64,000 nucleotides of DNA, from contig NZ_JAAGNI010000106.1 of the NCBI RefSeq assembly GCF_010550605.1, forward strand, positions 62,001 through 126,000. The letters run 5' to 3'. Shown one piece after another: positions 55,797-64,000 of the stretch. The stretch's first letter is position 1, and each line of letters begins with the position of its first letter. Source of the stretch: Streptomyces sp. SID9727 (GTDB lineage Bacteria; Actinomycetota; Actinomycetes; Streptomycetales; Streptomycetaceae). The position numbers were made by a program, and so were the translations under genes. Below the pieces are notes generated by a model. It ran no database searches and was not told the DNA's origin. It saw only the letters and a program-made list of their open reading frames with translations.

Positions 55797-56246
55797 TCAC
55801 TGCTTCTTCGGGTTGTGGGTGGTCTCCTTCACGGGAAGGTCGACCTCGATCGCGCCGGCCTTCTCGAAGTGCAGTTCCACGGACACCTTCTGGCCCTGCT
55901 TGGGCTGCTTCTTGAGCTTCATGAACATGATGTGGTTGCCACCACGTTCGAGATCCAGCTCACCGCCCGCGGGCACGTCGAAGGACGTCACCTTCCGCAT
56001 GACCTGGTTCTCCGTCTCGTGGATCGTGACGTCGTCCGAGAGCGGGCTGGTCACCGAGGTGAGGCGGTCGTCGCCGGTGCCGTTGTTCTGCACGACGAGG
56101 AAGCCGGCCGCCATGTCGTTGACGGGCTGCGGCATGAACCCGCCGACGACCTTCAGTTCCGGCTTGTCCGAGGAGGACGAGCACCCCGCCAGCGTCAGGC
56201 CCGCGGTCACGGCCAGAACGGCGGCGAGGGTGGTGCGGTGGTTCAC
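55797..56246 (-). CDS. copper chaperone PCu(A)C lipoprotein
   Basis: 149 residues. Lipobox LTLAGC near 17-22, so a lipoprotein. The PCu(A)C domain has the H-x(n)-M-x-M motif: HETENQVMRKV near 76 and GGNHIMFMKLKK near 102-113, the methionine/histidine ligands for Cu(I). Works with Sco1 to deliver copper to the CuA centre of cytochrome oxidase. GTG start overlaps the Sco1 stop by 4 nt (GTGA), so translationally coupled. Confidence 0.93.
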   Translation of the reverse strand: MNHRTTLAAVLAVTAGLTLAGCSSSSDKPELKVVGGFMPQPVNDMAAGFLVVQNNGTGDDRLTSVTSPLSDDVTIHETENQVMRKVTSFDVPAGGELDLERGGNHIMFMKLKKQPKQGQKVSVELHFEKAGAIEVDLPVKETTHNPKKQ

Positions 56247-56896
56247 GGGTTCTCCCCCTTGACGATCTTGGGGAGGTCCTTGGTGTAGTCGTCGGGTGTG
56301 GTGTCCTCGCTGTACAGCACGTAGCCCTTGTCGGTCTTCGGGGAGAAGGCGATGACCTGTGAGCCGTGCATCGAGACGACCGTGCCGTCCTTTTCCTTCT
56401 TCGGCGCGGAGATGCCGATGCCGATCTGCCGGGCGCCCGCCTGGATGGCCGGGAAGTCGCCGGTGAGACCGATGAAGGAGGGGTCCTGCGCCTTGAGCCA
56501 GCTGCCGAGGGAGGCCGGGGTGTCGCGTTCCGGGTCGGTGGTGACGAAGACGACCCGGAGGTCGTCCTGGTCGGCCTTGGGCAGGGACTTCGTGGCGATG
56601 GCGATGTTGCTCATGATGAGCGGGCAGACGTCGGGGCAGTTGGTGTAGCCGAAGTAGATGAGCGTCGGCTTGCCCTTGGTCTCCTTGCGCAGGTCGTACT
56701 TCTTGCCGTGCGTGTCGGTGAGGACGAGGTCCGGCTTGGTGAATGGCTGGTCGAGCACCGTCGCGGCCTGCGTCTTCGTCTGCATCGACACGTCGGCGAC
56801 GGGCTTCTTGCTGTCGTTGTCACTGCCGCCGCAGGCGGACAGGGCGAGCGTGGCCGCGACGACGAGCGCCGCGGCCGGAACGATCTTCTTAACCAT
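56243..56896 (-). CDS. Sco1/SenC/PrrC family copper chaperone
   Basis: 217 residues. Lipobox ALSACG near 18-22; thioredoxin-like fold with the copper-binding C-x3-C motif in YTNCPDVCPLIM near 89 and the distal histidine in SMHGSQVIAF near 179. It transfers copper to cytochrome c oxidase CuA and may act as a thiol-disulfide reductase. Second gene of the copper operon, overlapping PCu(A)C. Confidence 0.93.
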   Translation of the reverse strand: MVKKIVPAAALVVAATLALSACGGSDNDSKKPVADVSMQTKTQAATVLDQPFTKPDLVLTDTHGKKYDLRKETKGKPTLIYFGYTNCPDVCPLIMSNIAIATKSLPKADQDDLRVVFVTTDPERDTPASLGSWLKAQDPSFIGLTGDFPAIQAGARQIGIGISAPKKEKDGTVVSMHGSQVIAFSPKTDKGYVLYSEDTTPDDYTKDLPKIVKGENP

Positions 56897-56965
56897 GGAG
56901 CACTGTTCCTGAGGGGTCGGTGGAGCGGGTGGGGGCCAGGAAGCGCCTGGCCCCCGTGTGGGCTG

Positions 56966-57706
56966 TCAGGTCGTACGACGACGCCCGGCCAGGACGCCGA
57001 AGGCCACGCCGGCGGCACCGATGACGATGCCGACGATGCCGAGCACCCGGGCGGTGTTGTCCGAGGAGGCGGAGGAGGACGACGCGGCGGCGGTGGTCTC
57101 GCCGCTCTTCTCGGAGGAGTCCGAGGCGGGGGCCGAGGACTTCGCGTCCGCGCCGGCCGCCCCGTGCGCGTCGTCGGCCGGGGCCGTGAGCTTCAGGACG
57201 GGGGCGGGGGTCTCCGGCTCGTCGGCGCCTTCCTTGGGCTCCTCGATCCAGCGGACGACCTCCTTGTTGGAGTACGTCTGGACGGCCTTGAACACCAGCT
57301 GGTCGGCGTCCTCGGGGAGCTGGCCGACGGAGAGCGGGAACTGCTGGAAGCGGCCGGGCTCGATCTTGCCGCCGGTCCAGGTGACCTTGGAGACGGCCTC
57401 GTTGATCGTCTTGCCGTGCATCTGCAGCGGCTTGGCCAGCTTGCTCGTCGTCACCTCGACGTCCCAGCCGGGCACCGGCTGCGGCATGACGGACGCCAGC
57501 GGGTGGTCGGTCGGGAAGCTGACCTCCAGCTTGGTCGTCGAGGCGTTGTCGCGCTCGTTGGGGACCTTGAAGTTGATGACGGCGTAACCGCCCTTGGCGG
57601 CCTCGCCCTGCGGCTGGACGCTGACGTGGGCGGAAGCCGTGCCGGCGAGCAGCAGCACGGTGGACGCGGCGACGCCGCCGACGAGGGCGATGCGGGAAAC
57701 GTTCAT
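56966..57706 (-). CDS. YcnI-family copper-binding protein
   Basis: 246 residues. Signal peptide followed by mature N-terminal histidine (SAHVSVQPQ, with cleavage after ASA), as in YcnI where that histidine binds copper. DUF1775 domain to about 170, then a Ser/Ala-rich low-complexity spacer and a C-terminal membrane anchor (ARVLGIVGIVIGAAGVAFGVL) with basic end RRRTT. First gene of the copper operon. Confidence 0.92.
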   Translation of the reverse strand: MNVSRIALVGGVAASTVLLLAGTASAHVSVQPQGEAAKGGYAVINFKVPNERDNASTTKLEVSFPTDHPLASVMPQPVPGWDVEVTTSKLAKPLQMHGKTINEAVSKVTWTGGKIEPGRFQQFPLSVGQLPEDADQLVFKAVQTYSNKEVVRWIEEPKEGADEPETPAPVLKLTAPADDAHGAAGADAKSSAPASDSSEKSGETTAAASSSSASSDNTARVLGIVGIVIGAAGVAFGVLAGRRRTT

Positions 57707-57846
57707 GACAGGGATCACTCCACAGGGCACGAAGGGAAAGTGCTCCGGCGCACGGGTGCGCACCGGTATCGCGACGCCACTTCCGTACGGGCCGCGTGCG
57801 CGCCCAGACCGGAACGGCTGGTGCGCATCGCGTGGAGGGCGTCGCG

Positions 57847-58662
57847 TCAGGCTGCGAGAGCGAGCACGGACGGCGGTCCGCGCCTGATCACCAGGTGCTG
57901 CAACGGATCCTCGGTGGCCGGGCGCGGCGCGTCCACGGCGGTACGAGGGGTGCGCGGCCCGGTCGCGGGTTCGCCGGCCAGGCCGGTGCGCAGGGCGGCG
58001 ACGAGACCGAACGCGTCCCGCAACGCCCGCAGCCGTGCACCGGCCGCGACCTGCTGGGCACCGTGCGCCGACAGCCGGGCGAGCCGGAACAGGGCCACCT
58101 CGCCCCGCCGGAGCAGCCAGCCGGTGGCCAGGGCGGCCAGCAGGTGCCCGAGGAGCATGGGCAGGCTGGGAAGCGTGTGGAGGAGGTCGGCCGGGGTGGC
58201 CCATGCGGGGCCGGACGGGGCCGCGGCCAGATGCTGGTGCGCCTGGGCGGTCACCGAAGCCGGGTCGATGCCCGCGGTGCCGACGATGTGCCGCGCGTCG
58301 GCGGCGTCCAGTTGCCGGGGCCCGGCGCCGCAGACGAGGCTCGCCGCGAACCGGATCAGCGCGTCGTCGCCGCCCGTCGCCGCGGGGGCCGTGGTGTGCG
58401 TGCCCAGCCCGAACAGGGTGTGCAGGGCGAGCTGTCCGCCGGCCAGGGCCGCCGCGATGGAGGGAAGTGAGCGTTCGCGTCCGGCGAGGGGGACGGCCAC
58501 CGCGAGGACGCCGAGGAAACCGGCGAGCAGCGTCCACCACGGGACGGTCGCACAGGAGGCCAGCGCATGCCCGGCCGCGGACAACGCGACGCAGACCGCG
58601 GCGAACACCGCGGCCCTCAGTAGCCGTAGACCGGCTCCGGCGCGTCCCACAGGCACAGACAT
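57847..58662 (-). CDS. hypothetical membrane protein
   Basis: 271 residues from ATG (MSVPVGRAGAG). About five hydrophobic segments (LLRAAVFAAVCVALSAAGHALA, PWWTLLAGFLGVLAVAVPL and others). No recognised domain; it is a Streptomyces-type integral membrane protein next to the copper operon on the same strand, and has several histidines (e.g. HTLFGLGTHTTAP, QAHQHLA) that could bind metal, which is inference. Confidence 0.7.
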   Translation of the reverse strand: MSVPVGRAGAGLRLLRAAVFAAVCVALSAAGHALASCATVPWWTLLAGFLGVLAVAVPLAGRERSLPSIAAALAGGQLALHTLFGLGTHTTAPAATGGDDALIRFAASLVCGAGPRQLDAADARHIVGTAGIDPASVTAQAHQHLAAAPSGPAWATPADLLHTLPSLPMLLGHLLAALATGWLLRRGEVALFRLARLSAHGAQQVAAGARLRALRDAFGLVAALRTGLAGEPATGPRTPRTAVDAPRPATEDPLQHLVIRRGPPSVLALAA

Positions 58663-58929
58663 GGCGGCCTCATCATCGCACCCGGGCCCCCGTCCCCGTA
58701 CGGCAGGTCCGGAAGGTCGCCTTCCGGGCGGATTGGGTGTGAGCAGGGTCGTTCGCACGGTTCCGGCAGCTCACGGACCGGGTGCGAGGGGCGTATGGAA
58801 CCGGAATACCTTGGTGCGGTGCGTCCGGCTATCCGCCGAATGGGCGGTATCAGAGCGCGCGCGTGCTTACGACCGCCCCGGTGCGGCAATACGTAGCGGT
58901 ATGTCTAGCCGCAGCCAGGAGGCCGGAGC

Positions 58930-59475
58930 ATGAGCATCTGGTGGTCACTCCATTTGCGGCGCGACGCTGCGAGCGTCCCGCTCGCCCGTCGGTTCCTGCT
59001 CGGCACGATGGAATCCGCGGGCGTGGACCCGGACGTCTCCTTCGACCTGTCTCTCGCGCTCAGCGAAGCCTGTGCGAACGCGGTCGAGCACGGCGGGGAG
59101 CACGACGACATCCCCGACGGCGCCGGGACGGACCGGGACGCCTGGGAGGATCCGTCGGCCACGGCCAGTGGCCAGTACCGGGTCACCGCGTATCTGGACG
59201 GCGAGATGTGCCGCATCGAAGTCGCCGATTCGGGGCCCGGTTTCCCCACCCGGGGCGGGCCGCGCACGTCGAAGCGGCAGCCCGGGAGCGGACTGCCGGA
59301 TCCGCAGTGCGCGTCGTATCCGCCCGTCACCGCCGAGGAGGGACGGGGCCTGTGCCTGATCGAACAGCTCGCCGACCACGTGCACTTCGGCAACCGCCCG
59401 GGGTGCGCCGGCGCGGTCGTGAGCTTCGACAAGGTCTTGAAATGGCGGAAGGACGCCCTGCTCATGGTGTCCTGA
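58930..59475 (+). CDS. anti-sigma-type HATPase (RsbW-like)
   Basis: 181 residues. HATPase_c_2 domain: N box LSLALSEACANAVEHG near 39-54, G1 box EVADSGPGFP near 97-106, G2 region GRGLCLIEQLADHV near 138-151. Streptomyces encodes many of these small soluble ATP-binding proteins; they act as anti-sigma-factor kinases or unpartnered signal proteins. No cognate sigma factor or anti-anti-sigma gene is adjacent. ATG start with GGAGC. Confidence 0.88.
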   Translation: MSIWWSLHLRRDAASVPLARRFLLGTMESAGVDPDVSFDLSLALSEACANAVEHGGEHDDIPDGAGTDRDAWEDPSATASGQYRVTAYLDGEMCRIEVADSGPGFPTRGGPRTSKRQPGSGLPDPQCASYPPVTAEEGRGLCLIEQLADHVHFGNRPGCAGAVVSFDKVLKWRKDALLMVS

Positions 59476-59511
59476 GCGGGGCGCCCCTCCGTCGGTACGG
59501 CAGCCGGCGGA

Positions 59512-60972
59512 TCAGCCCTTGAGCCGCGCCATCCACGCCTCGACCTCGTCGGCCTGCCGGGGCAGCTTGTCCGAGAGGTTCCGGTTGCCGTCCTCGGTGA
59601 CGAGGATGTCGTCCTCGATCCGGACGCCGATGCCGCGGTACTCCTCGGGCACGGTGAGGTCGTCGGACTGGAAGTACAGACCGGGCTCGACGGTGAGGCA
59701 GACGCCCGGCTCCAGCGTGCCGTTCACGTACGCCTCGGTCCGGGCGGCGGCGCAGTCGTGGACGTCCATGCCGAGCATGTGGCCGGTGCCGTGCAGGGTC
59801 CAGCGGCGCTGGAGGCCCAGCTCCAGCACCTTGTCGACCGACAGGTCGCCGAGCAGGCCCCACTCGATGAGCTTCTCGGTGAGGACCCGCTGGGCGGCGT
59901 CGTGGAAGTCGCGGAAGTCGGCGCCGGGCTTGACCGCGGCGATACCCGCCTCCTGCGCCTCGTACACCGCGTCGTAGATCTTGCGCTGGAGCGGTGTGAA
60001 CGTGCCGCTGATGGGAAGCGTGCGGGTCACGTCGGCCGTGTAGAGGTCGTTGGTCTCCACCCCGGCGTCCAGCAGCAGCAGCTCGCCCGAGCGCACGGCA
60101 CCGTCGTTGCGCACCCAGTGCAGGGTGGTCGCGTGCGGACCCGCGGCGCAGATCGAGCCGTAACCGATGTCGTTGCCCTCGATGCGGGCGCGCAGGAAGA
60201 ACGTTCCCTCGATGTAGCGCTCACTGGTGGCCTCGGCCTTGTCGAGGACCTTCACGACGTCCTCGAAGCCGCGTGCGGTGATGTCGCACGCCTTCTCCAG
60301 CTCGGCGATCTCGAAGGCGTCCTTCACCAGACGCGCCTCGGAGAGGTGGACGCGCAGCTCCTCGTCGCGCTCGGCGGTGACCTTGTCGGTGAGGGCGGCC
60401 TCGATGCCGGCGTCGTGACCGCGGACGTTGCGGACGGGGCCGGTGGCCTCGGCCAGCGCGGCGGGCAGCTCGCGCACGTCCTTGGCGGGGATGCCCAGCA
60501 GCTGTTCGGCCTCGGTGAGGGAGTGACGGCGGCCGACCCACAGCTCGCCCTGGCCGTCGAGCCAGAACTCCCCGTTCTCCCGGTTCGAGCGGGGCAGCAG
60601 GTAGATGGTCGCCTCGTGGCCGTCGCCCTTCGGCTCCAGCACGAGGACGCCGTCCTGCGTCTGGTCGCCGGTGAGGTACGCGTACTCGGTGGAGGCGCGG
60701 AAGGCGTACTCGGTGTCGTTGGAGCGGGTCTTCAGCCGGCCGGCGGGAATGACCAGCCGTTCGCCGGGGAAGCGCGCGGACAGCGCGGCGCGGCGGTCGG
60801 CGGTGTGACCGGCCTGGGCGATCGGCTCCAGGCCGTGCAGCTCGGTGTCGGCCCAGCCGGACTTCATGCTCTCGGCGAGCTCGTCGGACACGCCCGGGTA
60901 CAGGCCGTTCTTCCGCTGCTTGACCGGCTCTGTCTCTTCGGTCTCCGGGGTCTCCGGGAACTCCTCAGACAC
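59512..60972 (-). CDS. pepP: Xaa-Pro aminopeptidase (aminopeptidase P)
   Basis: 486 residues. N-terminal creatinase-like domain to about 190, then the pita-bread metal-binding catalytic domain: LLLDAGVETNDLYTADVTRT (Asp ligands near 300 and 311), HGTGHMLGMDVHD near 380, VEPGLY near 417 and GVRIEDD near 437 give the two-metal set D-D-H-E-E. Removes N-terminal residues preceding proline. Cytoplasmic; ATG start. Monocistronic between an RsbW-like gene and a PP2C gene. Confidence 0.93.
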   Translation of the reverse strand: MSEEFPETPETEETEPVKQRKNGLYPGVSDELAESMKSGWADTELHGLEPIAQAGHTADRRAALSARFPGERLVIPAGRLKTRSNDTEYAFRASTEYAYLTGDQTQDGVLVLEPKGDGHEATIYLLPRSNRENGEFWLDGQGELWVGRRHSLTEAEQLLGIPAKDVRELPAALAEATGPVRNVRGHDAGIEAALTDKVTAERDEELRVHLSEARLVKDAFEIAELEKACDITARGFEDVVKVLDKAEATSERYIEGTFFLRARIEGNDIGYGSICAAGPHATTLHWVRNDGAVRSGELLLLDAGVETNDLYTADVTRTLPISGTFTPLQRKIYDAVYEAQEAGIAAVKPGADFRDFHDAAQRVLTEKLIEWGLLGDLSVDKVLELGLQRRWTLHGTGHMLGMDVHDCAAARTEAYVNGTLEPGVCLTVEPGLYFQSDDLTVPEEYRGIGVRIEDDILVTEDGNRNLSDKLPRQADEVEAWMARLKG

Positions 60973-61070
60973 GACTGTTCTCCTTGATACGACACTGGAC
61001 CTCTTCCATCGTACGGGCGTACGGAAGGGGGCCCAGGGCCGGAAGACCTCTTACACAGGAGGGGCCCGGC

Positions 61071-62558
61071 TCAGTCGAACCTGGCCGCCAGTACGACCGC
61101 GTCCTCGGCGCCGTCAGCCCGCCCGGCCCCGTCCGGCAGCATGGCGCGCACCACATGGCCGGCCACCGAGGCGGCGTCCCCACGCAGCGCCCTCGGCACG
61201 CTCGCCGCCGCCGAGTGGAGGCGGGCGTACGCCCGGTCCATCGAGTCGCCGGCGCGGCGCAGCAGCCCGTCGGTGTACAGCAGAACCGTCTCGCCGGGTG
61301 CGGGCGTGATGTCCACGCTGGGCGCCTCCCAGCAGGACAGCATCCCCAACGGGGCGGAGAGGGTGGTCTCCACGTACGAGGTGCGGCGCTCGCCGGTGAT
61401 CAGGGGCGGCGTGTGCCCGGCCCCGGCGAACAGGATCGTGCGGCGGGCCGGTTCGCAGTACGCGAAGAGGGCGGTCGCCGAGCGGGCCGGCTCGGTCAGC
61501 CGGAGCAGCAGTTCGAGATCGGAGAGCACGGCCACCGGGTCCTCGCCCTCCATCACCGCGTACGCGCGCAGCCCGGCGCGCAGCCGCCCCGTGGCGGCCA
61601 GCGCGCTGGGGCCCGAGCCGCCCACCGAGCCCACGGCGAGCCCGAGGGCGCCCTCGGGCAGGGCCAGCGCGTCGTACCAGTCCCCGCCGCCCTGCGGGGT
61701 GGCCTCGTGGCGTACGGCGAGCTGGACGCCGGGGATCCGGGGCAGCCGGGTGGGCAGCAGCTCCTCGGCCACGGTGGCGACATCCGCCCGGGCCCGTTCC
61801 AGTTCCAGCAGGCGGGCCAGGTGCTCGGAGGCGTAGCCGGCGTACAGGCCGACGAGGTGGCGTTGGCGTTCCAGGGGCTCCGCGGGTTCGTCGTAGAGCC
61901 AGACCGCGGCGCCGAGGCCTCCGGTCGTCACGGTGGCGAGGGGCAGTGCGTAGCTGGCGGCGTAGCCGAGGCGGGCGGCGACCTCGCGCCTGCGGGGGTC
62001 CAGGCCGCTGTCGCCGAGCAGATCGGGGGCGGTCAGCGGGGAGTCCGGGTCGGGCAGGCCGTCCAGGACGCGTCCGTACGAGGTGGCGCTGCGCGGAACG
62101 GTCTCGATCTCGCCCAGTTCGGCATGGGCCAGCCCGAGCCCGATGGTGTTGACGGGGCCGCGTCGGTCGGACGGTTCGAAGGCGACCAGGCCCCGGCGGG
62201 CGCCGACCAGGGCGGCTCCGGCTTCGAGGAACTCGTGCAGTGCGTCGTCCAGGGAGCTGGTTCCGGCCAGGCGCTCGGTGAGCTCGTGGAGCGTGGTGAG
62301 GTCGGAGACCCAGCCGGCGAGCCGGTCCTGGATGAAGGCGCCGGGCGGGGCGGGCACCGCCCCGATGGGGCCGGCAGTCTCATCCGAAACCGGAGCCATG
62401 GGATCGATTCCAGCCACTTTTGGAAGATGCGGAGCGCTCATGGTCGCCAGCTTTCCGAGCGGTGTGTTCCGTCGAATAGCATCGCAAACTCCCATGTCAT
62501 TCTGCGCCGCTACCAGTGCATCCACATGTACACGCACAAGTAAGGCGATGTCCAGCAT
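61071..62558 (-). CDS. GAF-SpoIIE family serine/threonine phosphatase
   Basis: 495 residues. N-terminal short region (VHVDALVAAQND), GAF domain near 85-250, and C-terminal PP2C/SpoIIE domain near 270-490 (GGGDWYDALALPEG, LLYTDGLLRRAG). Soluble. Such phosphatases dephosphorylate anti-anti-sigma factors and often pair with RsbW-type kinases; one lies two genes away. Start ATG as given; later starts (for example at MSAPHLP) are possible. Divergent from a prim-pol-like gene. Confidence 0.85.
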   Translation of the reverse strand: MLDIALLVRVHVDALVAAQNDMGVCDAIRRNTPLGKLATMSAPHLPKVAGIDPMAPVSDETAGPIGAVPAPPGAFIQDRLAGWVSDLTTLHELTERLAGTSSLDDALHEFLEAGAALVGARRGLVAFEPSDRRGPVNTIGLGLAHAELGEIETVPRSATSYGRVLDGLPDPDSPLTAPDLLGDSGLDPRRREVAARLGYAASYALPLATVTTGGLGAAVWLYDEPAEPLERQRHLVGLYAGYASEHLARLLELERARADVATVAEELLPTRLPRIPGVQLAVRHEATPQGGGDWYDALALPEGALGLAVGSVGGSGPSALAATGRLRAGLRAYAVMEGEDPVAVLSDLELLLRLTEPARSATALFAYCEPARRTILFAGAGHTPPLITGERRTSYVETTLSAPLGMLSCWEAPSVDITPAPGETVLLYTDGLLRRAGDSMDRAYARLHSAAASVPRALRGDAASVAGHVVRAMLPDGAGRADGAEDAVVLAARFD

Positions 62559-63037
62559 TGTCCGCCCGGAAAACCCGGTGTCCGTGCCTTAATCAACTTG
62601 GCCAAAAAACGCACCTTGCTCTGCGCATGAGCGGTCGACTGGGTCTGCCCGACGGGGGAGCACCTCCGGGTGAAGTCCCACGGGTGCGTCATTCCGGGCA
62701 TGCTGGGTACGTAATTCTTTGGATGGCCAGGGGTGGCCCCGCCCGCCCCCGGAACCTGGCAGCAGATCCGGACGTCCTCACCTGTGACGGCCGCGCACCA
62801 CCCCCCGAGTGGTGAGGCCGCACGCAACGGACCGCAGGCGCGCCGTGCGCCCCGCACCTCGCCACGATGCCGACCGCAAGCAGCTCGATCCGGCTCAGCA
62901 CGGCTCACGCTCGGTACCGACGAACGACCCGTACCGCAGGCTCGACGAGCACGTACACCAGAAGCTCCGCAGGCATGGTGCGACCACGCACGATGCGAGG
63001 CGGACCCTCGGCGTTCAACGGAAAGGAACGAGCGCTC
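62559..63037. other. intergenic region between phosphatase and prim-pol-like genes
   Basis: About 480 bp for divergent promoters. The stretch 62600-62660 (CTTGCTCTGCGCATGAGCGG) has no clear consensus promoter; GAAAGGAACG at 63020-63029 is the prim-pol ribosome site. I see no tRNA, repeat or strong hairpin. Confidence 0.5.
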
Positions 63038-63739
63038 ATGCGCGAGATCCTCGGAAGGCGACGCAGGCCCGGCCGCAGGGGCGGCTCCGCCCGGCTCGAC
63101 GCGGCCCTGACCTGCGCCACGGAGTGGCAGTGGCCCGTGGTCCCCGGAGCGGGACTGCGCGGGGACGGTGATCGCGGCCGTCGCTGCGCGTGCCCCGATC
63201 CCGAGTGCCCGGTGCCCGGCGCGCACCCCTTCGACCCCGGACTGCTCGCCGCGACCACCGATGGCCGGATGGTGCGCTGGTGGTGGACGAACCGGCCGAC
63301 CGCGCCGGTGCTGCTCGCCACGGGCGGCCACGCGCCGTGCGCCCTGAGCCTGCCCGCGCCGGCCGGTGTGCGCGCGCTGGCCGCGCTGGACCGGGCGGGC
63401 CTGCGCCTGGGCCCGGTCGTGGCGACGCCCACCCGGTGGGCGCTGCTGGTCGCCCCGTACACCTTGGAGCGGCTCGGTGAGCTGCTGTACGCGCAGGACC
63501 GGGTTCCCAGCTCGCTGCGGTTCCACGGGGAGGGCGGTTATGTCGTCCTGCCGCCGTCGGAGATCGGCACGGGGCAGGTTCGCTGGGAGCGCGCGCCGGA
63601 GCGCACTCCGGGTTCACGCCCCAAGGGTGCCGCCGCGCCGGCCGTGGCGCCCTGGCTTCCGGATGTCGAGGTGGTGCTGGACGCCTTGGTCGCGGCGAGC
63701 GTCAGTGCCCCGGACGGCGGCAGCAGACTGACGCACTGA
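63038..63739 (+). CDS. bifunctional DNA primase/polymerase-like protein
   Basis: 233 residues from ATG (MREILGRRRRPGRRGGSARL). Resembles the prim-pol N-terminal domain seen in Streptomyces (PF09250): CACPDPECPVPGAHPFDPG near 48, a stretch WWWTNRPTAPVLLATGG, and the C-terminal GYVVLPPSEIGTGQVRW. Full replication proteins of this type are larger; here only the prim-pol-like part is present, so a role in replication is uncertain. Ribosome site GAAAGGAA. Confidence 0.7.
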   Translation: MREILGRRRRPGRRGGSARLDAALTCATEWQWPVVPGAGLRGDGDRGRRCACPDPECPVPGAHPFDPGLLAATTDGRMVRWWWTNRPTAPVLLATGGHAPCALSLPAPAGVRALAALDRAGLRLGPVVATPTRWALLVAPYTLERLGELLYAQDRVPSSLRFHGEGGYVVLPPSEIGTGQVRWERAPERTPGSRPKGAAAPAVAPWLPDVEVVLDALVAASVSAPDGGSRLTH

Positions 63740-64000
63740 GCGGTTGGGGGAAGGGTTGGCCGGATTCTGATGTGCGTGTGTTCTTTCAGGGGTCATTCAT
63801 TACGGAGTTCTGTCGCTTCTCTGTCCGATCTCCGATGAATCTCTTCCGTTCTTCCCCACCCCCTCCCCCTCCCTTCCCCTGGCATCACGATTTCCGGGTA
63901 AACGGCGAGGTCGCTTGTGGCGCATCCGTTTGTCGGGTGGTGTCGCTGATGACGAGGAAATTCGGGTGCGGTAAAGCCTGGCGGCGCGCGGCTCCCTGAT
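63740..64000. other. right-end non-coding region with pyrimidine tract
   Basis: No gene recognised. A C/T-rich tract spans about 63840-63880 (CTCTTCCGTTCTTCCCC and so on). A 75-codon frame beginning MRVFFQGSF runs to the edge but its codon usage and Pro-rich composition look like chance. May be a promoter of a gene outside the window. Confidence 0.4.

Noticed and set aside
63772..63999. 75-codon Pro-rich frame at the right edge
   Set aside because: It reads through a C/T tract with no ribosome site and no typical codon pattern.

Overview
The window comes from a Streptomyces chromosome, probably within about 100 kb of oriC. The DNA is very GC-rich and densely coded. It carries ssgR-ssgA, which are found in sporulating actinomycetes, and three perfect copies plus one near-perfect copy of the ParB site parS (GTTTCACGTGAAAC). 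It also has several groups of DnaA-box-like 9-mers. The gene order ssgR-ssgA-thiC-hisC-cydA-cydB-cydDC-serS-pheA-copper operon matches, from memory, the S. coelicolor SCO3925-SCO3970 neighbourhood. No database search was possible.

Layout. 1-11,400: small housekeeping and accessory genes: a partial gene, a hypothetical protein with an EF-Tu-like tail, a serine hydrolase, a winged-helix HTH_42 protein, GNAT acetyltransferases, a divergent marR/MFS pair, Nudix, LysR, a cystathionine gamma-lyase-like enzyme, a holin-like protein and a cupin. 11,600-16,400: ssgR and ssgA (septation control), a YibE/F membrane protein, then a TPP riboswitch with thiC. 16,400-19,740: a membrane protein, a metallophosphoesterase and a LacI-type regulator on the minus strand. 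20,100-29,300: hisC, then cydA-cydB-cydDC (cytochrome bd oxidase and its assembly transporter) behind a perfect Rex operator, then a two-GAF DevS-like histidine kinase. 29,350-31,230: a Cof-type HAD phosphatase and a DUF72 protein.

31,238-40,501 is the unusual region. A gene for an LLM-class (F420-type) oxidoreductase is cut in two by a 7.6-kb integrated element that carries a large serine integrase at its right end. Joining the two halves at a shared TC dinucleotide restores the reading frame exactly. Joining the element's own ends gives an attP with a perfect 7-bp inverted repeat centred on the same TC. The element carries a full-length second copy of the gene it disrupts. Its other cargo is an AT-richer ParB-like phage gene, a Nudix hydrolase, an FkbM methyltransferase (frameshifted), a P-loop kinase (4-bp duplication in its Walker A region), a glycosyltransferase and a small Cys-rich ORF. 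A third, decayed fragment of the same oxidoreductase gene lies just outside the left end.

40,500-64,000 returns to core chromosome: kptA, a MerR regulator, an alpha/beta-hydrolase/SDR fusion, a four-gene ABC-2 export operon, a nucleoid- or phage-type HTH/coiled-coil protein, a HAD phosphatase with serS, and pheA. These are followed by a five-gene copper-handling operon (YcnI, Sco1, PCu(A)C, CopCD, Tat-exported Dyp peroxidase), a membrane protein, an RsbW-like ATPase, an aminopeptidase P, a GAF-SpoIIE phosphatase and a prim-pol-like protein.

Main themes: respiratory control by redox state (Rex, bd oxidase, a possible haem-sensing kinase), copper delivery for cytochrome c oxidase, chromosome-organising sites near oriC, and one mobile island that inserts into a gene it also duplicates.
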